Below, piece by piece: positions 28,441-41,855 of a stretch of 64,000 nt of DNA. The notes under the pieces were generated by a model. The model ran no database searches. It worked only from the letters and a program-made list of their open reading frames with translations, and was not told the origin of the DNA. Position numbers and translations under genes: made by a program. How positions within the stretch are numbered: position 1 is the stretch's first letter; every line of letters starts with the position of its first letter. Origin of the DNA: Straminergon stramineum (taxonomy: Eukaryota; Streptophyta; Bryopsida; Hypnales; Calliergonaceae); the NCBI GenBank assembly GCA_963920665.1, contig OY987269.1, positions 16,990,501 through 17,054,500 on the forward strand, given 5' to 3'.

Positions 28441-31356
28441 GATCAATTGTTGCCCTCCAATTTCTATGGGAATCTTTGTGTTCAAGTTGAAATTTTTTGG
28501 ACATTGTGTTTGATGTCCTTTACAATGAAGACCTCATTGTATTTTACAAATCTGCTTCATCGCAAAAACTTTCCTTGCAGTTTACCTTGCCATTTGGGCT
28601 TCATGATTTTAGACCACAAGAGTAGCCATTCACCTCCTGGACATTAGAAGCACCCCAAACCATCGAAATAAGCAATTCAACATAGTTGGAGGCACCTTTT
28701 GCTAGAAAAAATATTTTTGTAGTATTAGCAATTGAAAATTATGAATTTTTCAAAAAAATAATTTTTTTGGATATGGCATGTACTTTCTATGAATTTTTAA
28801 AGTGGAAACTCCATAGACCACCAAAGACGTCATATAGGTGGACTTGAAATCAAAATCTGACAAAATCAGCAGTCAACTAATCGGCTGTAAGTAAGACATG
28901 GGGACAATTTAATTACATTGTAGAGGGACACTTCAAGGAAACTCTATTGTGCATGAATGGGAACATGGACGCTTTTGGGTGTTTCTACAATTCTACCTTT
29001 TTCTTCCACATTTGAAGTTCACAGTGCTACAATTACTTATGCCAATACAAGTATCAGTGCAGGAAATGATCAAAGGTAGAATCTTTGGAAAAATATGAAA
29101 CCTCAAACTTTCCAATGAGTTGTTCCTCCTGCAGATATGTGATCCCCTTTTCATAGAAGTTGTCACCAAGCCCAGTCACAAATTTAATTTCAAACCCTGT
29201 CACAAAGCTACCATCTGGATAACATGAGGCAAGGCCAAATGGTCTGGAAGGGAAAGGAGGATACTAGTGGTCTCATTTCAAGCATTTCAGCAAACATAGG
29301 AGTGTGATTTGGGGGGAGATTTTGAAAGCTGATTTGGGAGATTTTTTTGAGTAAATTTGGGACTAAATTGGTAAAACCTAGGGAAATCAGTGTTTTTCAC
29401 TACATTTGAATTCCTTAAGCAATTTCAAAGAGGAAGGATAAGGACCACTATCTATCTCTGAAATTCCACAACCCAAATTCCACAAAGATAGCTGTTTTAC
29501 CAATTCATTTCAGTAACCCGTACTAAATGTGAATAGTAGAGTGGGGGTAAGGTGGGTACCCCCAAACCACCACTTTTTTGCTTCTGTGTTTAGTTACTAT
29601 TAGTAGAATGGTCAAATTTTCATGTTTTCTTTTGTTGGCAAGTGAAAGGAGGTTCTAGTGCACCAAAGAACATGCCATTTGGATATTGTATGCAAAAGTT
29701 ATGAAGGAACAAAGTTTAGTATTTAAACAATTTCTTCCACATATGTACATAATTGATTTGGAGATGTACAGAATGTGTAGCCAGGGTGGTTTAGGGTGGT
29801 TTAGGGTCAGTGGTGCATTTAGGGGTGTGGGTGCCCACCTCAGTAGAGGAGACAGGGTAAATCCACATCCTTCCATTGCAAGCAGAAGAGTAAGAATTTC
29901 TGGTGGTAAGTTACCACCTTGTGAAAAGCCGATCCTCCGCGTCTACCAATCCTTGTTTGCAATCCTATGTCTGTCGCACAGCTCTTCACATTTATGCATA
30001 TTCCAAGTTTACTGTGCCGATGCAAAGATGCATTGTCAACACAAATCATCTCCAATGTGTGACGCTCTCATTCGATTTTCAATGCTGTCATCCTCATAGA
30101 ATGTCCTCTACATTCCAACATCCAAAAGTCCATTACTTAATAATGTTACATAGAGAAGTTTGGTGTTTGTGTCTTTTCTATAATGTTACTGTTTCTCATG
30201 AATCAAGCTTCGCTCTGGGGACTAACTCACAAGAGGAAGATACGAGCTCCATTCATTTGCTTCAGATAACAGCCCTAGTTTTCTGAGTGAAACTCAGGTT
30301 CACTCAACATTTCCACCATATTAACTTCTGCATTGATACAATGATTTTGCCACAAGTTCAAACTTTTGTGAACTGAAAGTTGGGGTTCCAGATTCAAATA
30401 GGCATTGATGGATTCTAAAAGGTCAAAATAATAAGAAGATAAGTACACATTTGAGAAAGGAACAATTTCGGTATGGGTACCTTCAGAGAATCAGTTTTCC
30501 AATGTCACATTGGTGTCAGAAGTACACCAGAACTTCAAATTATTTACCCCCAAATGACACAATTGGAGATCAAAATCCCCCATCAAATCAAACAAGCTCT
30601 TACTCATATGTTGTTCACATAAGGGCTTTGACTACATCATAAAGGGAATCCATTCTTAGTATGATCGATAATTCTATGTGATCATACTACACAAACCTCT
30701 CCATAAATCATGAGAAATAATGTCAAAAATCTGAGATTAACTTCAGAGAAACCTTCTTAACTTTAGATGATTGACTGGAAATCTTGCAACCAACTTAAAG
30801 AATGTCCACGTTGATTAACGCGTTTTTCATAAAATACAAAAAGAATTGTCAGCAAATTTTCAACTGCAGTCATCTCTCATCTTTCTTAAATGTATGACTT
30901 CAGGCAGCTATGATCAGAAGTCTACTATCTCATCTTCGATTCAGGCAGCTACAATCTCATCTTAGCTAAGCTAACTATCTGCTTCCCATCACACAAGATA
31001 GCCTGAACATTAAACTAACTTATATGGAGCCAACTGAGAAAACTCAAGTCCCAAGACCAGATTCGCTCTCCTCCAGTCACTCCTGACCAATATGTAAATA
31101 AAATAATAAATAATGGTCGATCATTCGGATGTTCAATGAAAAAAAAGCTCACTGCAACAAACACTTGCGCCAATAGCACAGATTCATGGGTGTGAAATTA
31201 GCTGATTAATCACCCAGTTGAATCAATCCTGGTGCAGTAAATATCATGTCGACGGATATTTCCAAGTTTCTGTACAGAGTGGTGGTTGATCACAACCCAA
31301 GGCAAGAGACAGCCAAAATCTCCAAGGTACCCCACAGCGCCACTTCGATCAGATGG
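28441..31356. other. Spacer between MDAR and the folate transporter
   Basis: No exon, RNA gene or clear element end is supported. The part from about 31.0 kb is probably the 3' untranslated region of the minus-strand transporter gene. Confidence 0.4.
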
Positions 31357-34300
31357 TCAGCTGATGTACATCCCCTTAATTAATGTACCTATTGTCCAAA
31401 CAAACAATTTTAGAACATAGCATTGGCTTCTCATAACTGCGTTATTGCACATGATACTCAAATTACACATCCTTCCATCATTCGCTAATAAGAACATCAA
31501 CTGGAACATTAAAAAATCAACAGCAAACGTGTCGACATTGCGAGTTCCTACCTTAGTTTCCATTACGCTCGACTCAGGAAGCTGTTTCTTTGCATCCTCT
31601 TCTCCAGGAATAAAGTTTATCCACAGAACAGGCAGCAACGCAAATCCCGCTTGAACGAGAATCCCCAAAGGCAGCTCCTCAAACGAATTCGCTGAAATAT
31701 GTAAAAACGAAGCAAGTCCAACTCCCAGGTAAGCGCTCGTCAACCCCGCCAAGCACTGCGCCGACATGAAAAACGCCAAAAGAGAGCCTTCACTCCCAGC
31801 AGGACACAGCTGCGCCAGCAGCACTATAAACGGCAAGATCTTAAACTGCGCAATGGCTTCCACAAAAGCCGAAGCTCCAAGCACGAAAACCTCATCCGGA
31901 ATGCCCATCTGCAAATTCAACCGGTTCACAAGGACGATATCCGAGAGCATACACAGCGACAACAGCACTTGGATGCCTCCAAAGAGCTTCCGCATGGGCA
32001 CTTTCTTCAGTTTCTTGTTGTAGAGGACACTCCCTGCTACCAGACCTGTTTGACCCACCACTTTCACTAGTCCTATCACTGATGAGTCCAGGCCTAAGTA
32101 CTGCGTTTGGTAGAAGAACATGGTGCTCCCTAAAAGAGGGATAACGGCATAGGAGGATAGGAACCAGAGAAGGGGTCGGTACACTGCTGGCTTTTGTAAC
32201 ATTTCCGATAATAGGGTGAGCTGACCCTGGATGCCCAAAGGTGGCTGGCGTGGAGGTTGAATCTTGGCAAGGTTTAAACACTCCACTAGCACTTCCTCCG
32301 AGGAGTCTTCGGATGTGTAGCCAAATCTGGAATAGATTCTTTTGGTCATTTGGGGTAAGAAGACGGCATGATCTTGAGATACGACAGGGCTGGCGGACTG
32401 CCCAAGACCGAAGGAGCCTTCGCTGGTGGTGGCGCATAGGAGGAGCTGCGTGCCGACGAGCATCATGAAAATGGAGAACATGGTGGTGGTGTCCATTCGT
32501 TGCAGGGCGAAGCCGCCCAGCAAGTTGCCGACTAAACCTCCAGCCGCCAAGGCCAACCATGCCAAGGATTGCAACTCACCTGCACATCAGCGTAATTATT
32601 AAGAACAGTCACAATTTCCAGGTTTGTTACCAAATTAATTCTTTTTTCCTTGTAGTACTACTAACCCCTTGTAGAGCTTTGGAATGTGATTTCGAAATTC
32701 TACTCTTCCGTGGGACAGCTCTGACATTCCCTATTCCATCCAACGTAAGGTAGTGGATACTGCAAACTGTTCAGGATCTGATCACGTCTCCTATTGATTG
32801 ACTCGTGTTACCAACAGAAGCTCATCTCTTTCAATCATCACTTGGTTGGCCTTCAATAGGTAAACAAGGGTGTAAGAAATCACGACTTGGCTAAAATGTC
32901 GATGGTCGCTTATCTTCGAATAGGAATGAGATTGCCTACCGTCCCTTCCATAGTGGTCTACAATCTCCCAATTTCAATGATTGCATAAGAAATCATCCAG
33001 TATATTGAGTGAGACTTTTTTGATCGAAACAGATTCGACCCGAAGTGATCTCTCCAGAGAGCTCTATTGAATGATCTCCCCGAAATCAGAGTTATGAATA
33101 CGTTCTAGAAACGCAAATAATGTCATATGTCTGTATCGAAGAATTTTCGAACAGGTCACCAATTACTTGCATAATGCTGTCAATTTCAATCATAAAGCTC
33201 TCAATGGATAGTACAGATACATCATGCTAACTTGCTCACCTTGGCGGGCACCTCGCTTGCTCTTGACAGCTTCTGCTACAAGAGCATCGTTCATAACTTC
33301 TGAGATTGCAGCTCCCATGTTACTCATGGTCAACACGCCCGTCAAGGCGGCCACTGAAGAGGACGCGCCCGGGTGCATCACTATAGCTCCCCATGCGACC
33401 ACTTGTAAGGATGCTGTTCATCAGGGAGAAAATCTCGTCAGCCACGGAAAATGTAAATTTACTACCTAATACAACAGCCACACAAATCCAATTTTTGATC
33501 CTCCTTTTCTCAAACATAAAGGTGCATCAGAAGAAAGGATACTTGTCGTGCTATTGAATTCTCTCAAAACTTTTGAAATGAGGGAAAAAAAGGCGATGCT
33601 TCATAACATAATTGGGGAGGCATCTCAACACCCTTATAAAGACTTCTAAAGACTTCCAAATACTTTCTATGCGCATAAGAAGTACCAAATCTACAGGAAG
33701 AAGACAGGTATTGGCCAATAGTGAGTGCCATGCAGGCTCTCTTCAAAGAATATCAGAGTCTAGAGTCTATTGTGTGGCAGAAATTTACAATGGAGAAAGG
33801 TGAGTCTTCACAACTGCTAAAGGATGTTACAATAGAATGTTTTAATATGCAAGTAACTATATACCTGCAATAATGAGATAAGGAACACGATGAGCCCCTT
33901 TAATGTAGATAGAATCCGACACGATTCCATACACGGGCTTCGCTAACATGGGCAGCATGGTTGTTGACATCAAGAACTGCATCGTACCAGGATCCACCTG
34001 ATATCCCCAAGCTCAACAAATGTAAACAACCAACACAGCAATTCTGTGGAACTCCAGTGAATAAACCAACATCAACCAAAAGCTTCAAATAAAAATAAAA
34101 TATCAACTATAGTATGCAGGAGATTGAGAAGGAATGTTGAGAAAGATTAGCACCTGCAGATGGTCCTTGAAGAAGTAACACATCGCCAGCCATGGAAAAC
34201 ACCGAAACCCCTGTGTGCAGTAGCCAAGGACCACCAGAAGTATGAACGAAGTGCCGTACGTCTCCTTCAGACGCTCCAGCCATTGGAAGAAGTCCAACCC

Positions 34301-35328
34301 TCCAATTGCATGCGATAACCAGTTCTCTTTGGAATCATATCTGCGATGTCAATTTAGAAATGGTTTAATTATTTTGAGATACCATATTGATATGGACAAT
34401 CTGCAACTCAAACTTCAATCCTAAAAACCAAGTCACAGCTGATCGTACTTTACTATCAAGTGTTAAAGAACTCCTACTGTTCAACTTAACTAGTTTTGAA
34501 ACAAATGCAGCAACGCAAAAGCAAGCACAAGTGCCAACACAAAACTCAAAAAGCTCGAGGCTAAGCATGGCTAAGCAACCCGAGAAGACGAACACAACCA
34601 GAGTTTGAACTTTCCTTGTAACATGAAATAGTCTGTAAAGTAAGTCAAGAGGAAACAGAGGAGGGGAAAAAAGAAAAGGGAAAGTACTAACATTTCCTGA
34701 AGCTGGTGCCGCTTCTGGGGCTTCAACAGCGCCAGGATGTCTCTCTTTCGCAAATTCACCGCGACAGCAAGCGCCCGGGAGCGTCCATTTCGACCCACGA
34801 AGCGGTCAAGGCGGAAGGCGGAAGAGCGCAACGACAACCACGCGAGATCGATTTGAATCTACAATACTCAACACAAATTAAAATCGTTAGCGAATAATCC
34901 CATTCCCGCCATAGACACCAACTTCACAAGTTTTGAAGTAACAGACAGCCAAGGTTATGTGGGCACCACTCAAGGGTTAGAATTATTCTGTCCCAAACCT
35001 GATTGAGGATCTGTGAGGACCAACTTCCGTCGTGGACGCGGTTGATTTGTGGGAGAAAAAAGCCATCATTGCGAGTTGTGGTTTCCTCGTTGTCGCAAAG
35101 AAACTCGAAGGCGCGCGTCTTTTGCAGACTTTCGTGGTGCGCGTCGAAGACATGATCCGTGGAATCGTGGGTGGTGGTGATAGGGAAGCCCTTCAGTGGC
35201 GGCGGCTTTTGCCGTCGCTTGTACGAAACCCTCCGGGAGCTCGCGCTGTCGTCATGGTTGCACAGAACTCTGCGAAGTTTCAAAGATGGGAGGGCGACGG
35301 CAACAGGGTTCTTGCGCAAGAGAGCCAT
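31357..35328 (-). CDS. Folate-biopterin transporter (BT1/FBT family), 6 or more exons
   Basis: Exons in coding order: 35328-34999, 34858-34692, 34340-34154, 33997-33865, 33401-33240, 32579-31552; phases agree and give 669 codons. BT1/FBT proteins are 12-helix major-facilitator carriers of folates and pteridines. Family blocks are clear: GFRCFPWLAMCYFFKDHLQ, then VDPGTMQFLMSTTMLPMLAK and PVYGIVSD, SEVMNDALVAEAV, and GELQSLAWLALAAGGLVGNL. About twelve hydrophobic segments are visible. The N-terminus (MALLRKNPVAVALPSLKLRR) and a long Ser/Arg-rich leader suggest a plastid transit peptide. The frame is open upstream to 35520, but the ATG at 35328 is the better start. The 3' end is unresolved: the frame reads on to TGA at 31357, or a donor after 31552 (AAG/GTAGGA) joins a mini-exon ending at TGA 31349. 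The C-terminal tail after the last helix is therefore uncertain. Confidence 0.9.
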
Positions 35329-38300
35329 CGCCGTGGAACTGCTGTTACTGGATGTGATGCGACGAAGTCCATCATGCGAGGAACCAGTGGAATCGGGGAG
35401 AATTCGAAAGCTCTCGGTGAAGCAGGGAACGCTCCCGCAATGCATCGAAGAGGCTCCCGCATGGGCCAACCCAACCCCACAAATCCCACACAAAATTCCA
35501 CAGATTCCACAAAACCCCACAATACTCTACACAGGTTCAACAATAGTTCACATAATCCCACAAAATTATACAAAATTCTGCGAAGTTTCACAAAATTTCA
35601 CTAATTTCCCAGGAAGCAGAGTCCTCCGAAACCACCCAAGAATGTATTTCTCTAAGACTGCAAGGTGGAAATCGCAATTCACAGCACGATGGACTAGAGG
35701 AGCTTCTGTTCATGCACGCAAGGCATTCATTTCGGAGATGGCGTGCACGCAAATTCGACGCAAGAATGGCTGGCGTGTGAGGAAATTGGCCTGGTTGTTC
35801 GCTGCAAAGTCACCGGCCACCTTGCACACGCCTTACAACATACTCAACTCTCTCGCGCAGCTTGTAAGCTTCAAAAATCTTCACTTGGGGATCTCGAAGC
35901 TCACACAGAGAAAGCTTACTCCGCTGCTCGAAAAATATCGATGGCTCAAGTACGAATGACGTGAGAGACGTTGGTAGCAGTTAGTGGGCTAGTTGGTATT
36001 GAAAACCGACGGAGCAAATCACGCAGCAAAATCAGTTTCAAGTGCAAATCTCTACACTATTGAATTTGTTTTGTTTGGGTGGACCTCATCAACGCCGTCG
36101 TGCACTTGCGTGGGCGATCGAAAGGCACAAGTACAGAGGCCTACTATTGTAGACTTTCGTGAAAACTCGGGACTGTGAACCACACTAATTCCGATCCTAC
36201 AAAAGGTGACGATGAACGGATCGACGGCAACCAGAAGACACTGCGCTGCAATGAAGGTTTGTCGTAAGATCCAGTGCACTTTAGGAAATCAAAGGCCTAA
36301 AATCAAGACATGTGAGTCTAGTGGGATTCGTGGGACGTTCTGTCTGGCCTCTTTCATCTGACCTCGCCGGGATTTCAAAACCTGTTTAAGTTATGGCAGT
36401 TTGAATGTGTGTGGCATGGATGGTGTGATCATTAAGAGAGGGTGACAAGTGTGCGGGATATTTCAAAATGCCGGTATAGAGAATGCAATATTACAGAGGG
36501 GAAGTGTTCCATAAAATGGTTGTTGTTACGTCCACCGTTATACCAGTACAGTACCGCACTCTTTAACTATACGTGTAATGGTGCGAACTCCTCAAAGTGT
36601 CCTGCGAATCAGTTTCAAAGGATGTCTACTTTACCCAGCCAAAGGCTAATTTAATCGTTGCTGATCGGTCATTTCAGGGTTGATACAGTACCATCCTCAA
36701 CCAAAATGCAAGTGATTATCAATACAGTAAACCTACCCCTCTCTGTAGTCTGTACCAGTGTAGGCCCAGCAATTGGGTACTTTTCTCCCCTTCCAGTGAA
36801 CAGACTCAACATACAGAGAGTCCGAGGGTGTGATATTAGAGAAGGGGACACTCACTGTAGAGGTCTGGGTGTTCTTCCAAAGGCCGACTGCGAAGAAATT
36901 CCTGTGAAATATCTTCCTCTTTGGATGGATGACTGATCAGAGTTCAGCAGGTTCAGTGATTCAGTTGCCCAACTTGGACACCATGCCTGATGAATTGCGC
37001 AGGCAGTGCACTGTTTCATTGAATGTTTTATTTTATATAATTTGACACAAAAAGGAACCGGAAGTGCTCTCTACTCTAGTCCTTGGCTTGGCAGGACTAA
37101 TAAGGTACGTTAGGCAGATTTTTTATTTTTTTATTTTTTTGGAAATAGGCAGATATTTTACCTTTGGGGATCTGAAAAGGATGGTGCCCTGGAAAGCTGA
37201 AAGCGCAGAAAGCACTGGCATGCACAGAATTTTGGCTCGTGTTGCTTGGAAGCCGATGGACGTGGTGGCCACTGGCCAGTTCAATATCTGGAGCTTCATT
37301 GGTTCCTCCGCCATTTGATTGGGGCAGAGGTCAAAAAGGGTCGGTTGACTGGACACCACCGTCAGTTGCCGTGGGGGAGATCTTTCCATAGTTATTCTGA
37401 TGGAATCAAATTTTAGTACTACCTTAAGGTACATTCTCACCTGGCTCTATGGAACAGCGGTGTTAAAATTTAAGAATCCTGCGGGTATTTAGTGGAAGGC
37501 CCTTTCACACTGAAGGAGTTTTTTTTTTCATTTTCCGTATTATACGGGCATAGATAGTGATGGTGTGTTCTCACATCCGGCGCTTCGTATTTTAGGGCTG
37601 CATTGACATCTACCAGCGAGGCAGATAAGACTGGTGGGCAAAGCAGGTGGTCACACCAGGGGCATCTCTTACGATAACTTTAATTTCACTGTTCCGGTGA
37701 GAGTCTATTCGATTGCGATCTTCTTTCCCCGGAGTTCTCTTGAGCAATCAGCTCCTTCTCTTAATGCAGTTGCAATCGCTCTCACTTCCTCTCCTAGCAT
37801 GAACGAATTCCAATGGATTAGGGAACGGGTTCATCCTTGAGGTTGTGTACAATGCTTGTGCTCTCTGTTCTGTTGAGAAGGTCGTTTTTTAATACGATTC
37901 AATTCAGGCTTCGGGTGATGCGCGTTTAGGGATTGTTGTGGGCAATTTGGAAGGTTTTCTTGCGGGCGATCGTTTTTTCCTTTCTGGGGTGACCTCACGA
38001 CTTGTCTAGTGCACGCTTGGAGATTCTCTCCCTTAATGCAATTTGCAATCACTCCTGTACAGAACCCCAACAACAACCAAAAGGCGAAGGGGAGGTCAAT
38101 GTTTAGAAGCACTGAAGCATGCTCTTCTGGGAAGATGCCATGCACTCAAAAATATGCATTGAAAATTCTCAATTGCAATTTATTCTGGGTCATGGCCATC
38201 CTCTTCCCTTCCAAAATGACCGCAGTCAGGTCCATGTTCGCTGAAACGGAGCTGGTAGACAAACCAAAAAAACTTGCCAACAACCACAACAACCGTTGTT

Positions 38301-38591
38301 TCGTACTGGGCCTCAGCCCCGGCTACTATAAAACACCGCAACTACAGATCCTAAATAATCTCAAATGTACATTTTCCGTAGATTGTGAGAGTATGTACTA
38401 GCGGCATGTAAAGCCGTAGTTTTAGGAATTCCCAGACTACCTTTTCCCCTAACAGCGTACTTACGCCTTCGCCAGGTAGGCGTCCATGTAGGTTCGGGGA
38501 CTAACACTCTTGCTTGGTGTGAACACCCACAGATGTAATGACACCAACCTCCGTTGTTTCATCTGCCCTAAGCCCAGGTGAGAACGGGCCT
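35329..38591. other. Upstream region of the transporter gene and spacer
   Basis: Between 35470 and 35600 a degenerate 10-12 bp motif (ATTCCACAAAA / CCCACAAAAT) recurs about ten times just upstream of the transporter start. It could be leader or promoter sequence. A plus-strand frame at 35032-35959 is antisense to exon 1 and its leader, not a gene. From 36 to 38.6 kb the composition is more balanced than elsewhere, but I recognise no exon. Recurring TCACACCAGG/TCTCACCTGG-like words suggest decayed repeats. Confidence 0.4.
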
Positions 38592-38821
38592 TTAACCCTT
38601 GAAAGGCCCCTGGGGCCCCCTACACAATCCGTATTTCGCTTTATAACTCTTCAATTGTGGTTTAATAGATGAGTTATGGTACATTTTTATTTATGTACTA
38701 TCATGATCATTAATTTACTTTGTACTGAAAAGTATTTGGTAAATGTTTTCCTGATCAAATACCACCAAATACATAATATACTATATGGCTGCAAAGGGTT
38801 TTCATGCCCTTTCAGGGTTAA
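38592..38821 (+). mobile_element. TTAA-bounded MITE family A, copy 2 (230 bp)
   Basis: It begins TTAACCCTTGAAAGGCCCC and ends CCCTTTCAGGGTTAA. It is an inverted copy of 12501-12732, sharing GAGTTATGGTACATTTTTAT-type and ATACCACCAAATACATAATA blocks. Flanks outside TTAA show no other duplication. Confidence 0.87.
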
Positions 38822-40350
38822 GTGGAGGACTGACAAGCTTAAACATGTATGATGAGCTTCTTGCAGAGGTTCAATCAAGGGTGAATGTAAAAAAAAATCC
38901 CCTTGTATTTTGTGTTGTAATAACTTTAATATTAACACCTCCACTAGTTAATGTGGGGCCTCTGATTGCAAATATGAACTCAAAATTTGCAAGAAAAATA
39001 AAATTGCACAACAAATAAAAGGTTCCTATGTTCTCCCCATGGGTAAAATTCAGGGGCAAAATTGCCCCTGCATGAGGCTCGTCATACAATTATAAGCTCA
39101 ACCATGGAGGACAAGGTTGGGTTTTTTTAAATTTTAAATTTTTTCATATTTTTTAATTTTGGGGGGGAAAGTGAATAAAGCCATCTTTATAGGAGTTATG
39201 AAATTCTTTATATCCATAGATATGGATTGCAATAACTTTGTACGATGTTAGATGCCTAAAAGGTCAAATGGATGACTTCACTATAGAAACAAAAAATACA
39301 CCTATTGGATCAATAATGGGAGTTCATTTGGTGACTACCTTGGTCATGGGGATTTCACATCTTTGTAAGAATAATCCCTAAAAGCCCAAGGCCTTTTGGG
39401 GTTTGAAAACATCATTGCTTTTGAAGTGATATAGATTTTAATGCCACTAAGGTGTAGAAATTACAAACATACAATCTTGTAGGGAACAAATTGTAGATGA
39501 CATGAATCAAATTTGGAGTCACTTGGCCACATAGATTGTAAGAATATAATGTTTTAGTGTTGAAAAAGGATGCTGAAATTTTCCTAGCAACACATTTGGA
39601 GGTGAAATTCAATTTCTAAACCTATTCAAATGAAAAAACTTTAAACTACAAAGTCATTCAAAACCAGTATACAAACACATTGGTGAAAGAAAATATCATT
39701 CAATAGACTCATTACATGTACAAAATGGCTTTGAAATGTCAAAAAACAACAAGCAAAGTTGCAAAAAACACATCTAAGATTGAACCTCCTTCTACTAAAA
39801 TTCTTCTCAATCACTCAAAACCTCTTTGGATTGATATGAAAATTTAGACACACAAACTAAACTAGTATGCAAAACTTTTCCAAAAACAACTATTGGAAAC
39901 AGACACTATATGAAGAAGTGACAAACCACCAAAGTCCACTGTGATCCAAAAATGTCAAGATTTTGGACTTTGAATTGCTCCCAAACATTCAAAACCACTT
40001 GGATTCACATGAAATTTTTTACCACAGTAACTAGACCCCAAGTAGAATATAACCCAACAAATTTTACTGAAAACAAACATTTGATGACGAAGATACAAGC
40101 CCCCGAAGTTGCAGATATCAAATGTAGTCTGGTGAATTCAAATTGAACCTATGAACTACGATCGGCTTAAAAAAAATCATTCCATCTTGTATTTATCTAA
40201 AAATTTCACCACACAAACTAGAAGAGGGAGCACAAATTTTCCAACAAGTTTTATTGGATTTGGACATCAAATGCAAAAGTTAAAACATTTTGAATTGGGC
40301 TTAAAACTATATGAGGACATTTCTAGTCCCTTAGAGTATTTAGGGGTTAA
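38822..40350. other. AT-rich repeat-derived spacer ending in a TTAA-type terminus
   Basis: No gene is seen. The right limit is TATTTAGGGGTTAA at 40350, the right-end form of the TTAA family. A weak possible partner (ATAATCCCTAAAAGCCC) lies near 39373, suggesting an element of about 1 kb with a damaged left end. Within it, short motifs such as CACACAAACTA and CCAAAA recur. Confidence 0.4.
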
Positions 40351-41589
40351 ACAAACACACAAACAAAATGTGATGGAATGAGAACTCATTTATTCATCCA
40401 ATATGCATACATTCATCCCAATTGGAGCTATGAGTGCCCTTTGAAGATTTGTTGTAGCAATTCACAGATTTCATCCATTGCAGAAGGAGAAGATGTTACC
40501 AAAGTTTACTAAAAAGAATAAGTGGACTGCATAGTATTGCCTTTGACCGATTTTATTATTGCTCAGAAAAATCACTCTCAGTGGAGGTGGGCCTAAGATT
40601 TGACTCCCTCTGACTGGCTCCTCCTTCAATCACTAAGACCATCCTCTAGGGATGAAACTCTATGCTCATTTGCCCTCATAGTTTCTAGGACACTAAATTG
40701 ATCAAAGTCACACTATTTGGAATTAGTGCATTTTGAAATGATACTCCGTAATTAGAAGCCTCTATAGTTCACTTGCTTTGGATCCTTGGAATATATTTCA
40801 AAGTGATATCATAATGGAAATAGTTTTCTAGAGGCTACTTAACTTGGACTAAGAGCATTGAAATCCATCATGCTCTTTGTGCATACTAGTGAAAATTAAT
40901 TTCGGAAAGTGAAATAGCTTAATCATTTGACTTGAACAATTGTTCATATGTATGTCGTGCTTCTACTAGTGTACACATTTCAAATTAATCTTCAAATAAC
41001 TATTCATATTGTGAAATCTTGTTGGCAAGTTCTGTATTGTGTTGATTTACCCACTTTGGTATGTATGCCAATTTTCTTGGGGGAAGTGAAAGTTTGATGC
41101 CATGATCAGGCATTCAAATATTTGAATGATGTAATTTGAATTTAGTCTTTCCACCATCTTTTTCCTTCTTGATTTGCTTTTGGTCCCAAAATGGACTCCT
41201 TACTCAATTAGAGGTTATGAAAACATATCTGAAGTTTGTAAGAAGTGATAAGTGTACTATATTAAATCCTACATGTTTTCTCCTTTCACCAAGCATTAGC
41301 TTTAAACAAATTGTTTCTATTGATAGTATAACACCAAAAAGATTTGAATTTGGTCAAATCATTGACCAATAGGAAAGACCAAATCATTTGTCCAGGTTAG
41401 ATTTGAATTTGGTCAAATTGGTCAAAAATTTGAATTTGGTCTTTCCACCATTCACAAATTATTTCTATTAATACTATAACATGATTACACCCATGATTAC
41501 CTTCCATTCACATTGGATAAGCTTTGTTAAGTTTGTTTTTTTACCAAAACCAAATAAAGGAATTTAATAGGTCTTAAACAATGACTAGT

Positions 41590-41855
41590 TATGTTACTTT
41601 AACTTTGTAATGTTGCTACAAACACTAAATAGGACATAAAATAGAAGTCATGCATGTCATCCATAGAGAATCCTTCATAAGATAGATGAGAAAATGTTCA
41701 TCTTTGAAATTTTGTGTGAAAAGGGGAGATCTTGCACAACAATTTGAACTTCAATGAATCCTCTTGAGTTTTTATAAGCAAAATGATTCACACATTAACA
41801 AAAAGGATGATTTCCGCACTAACTATCCCAATGTTGGAGGATTAAACATTTCTAC
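41590..41855 (+). repeat. Dispersed repeat inside element G, related to 11680-11905
   Basis: Ordered shared blocks (TTGTAATGTTGC, AAAAGGGGAGA, CTTGCACAA, AAAGGATGATTTC) link this interior segment to the copy in the first spacer. Element G interiors therefore have relatives elsewhere. Confidence 0.65.

Noticed and set aside
35032..35959. Overlapping plus-strand frames of 190 and 266 codons
   Set aside because: They are antisense to transporter exon 1 and its leader, and end in the CCCACAAAAT-type repeats. The transporter frame has family similarity and splice sites.
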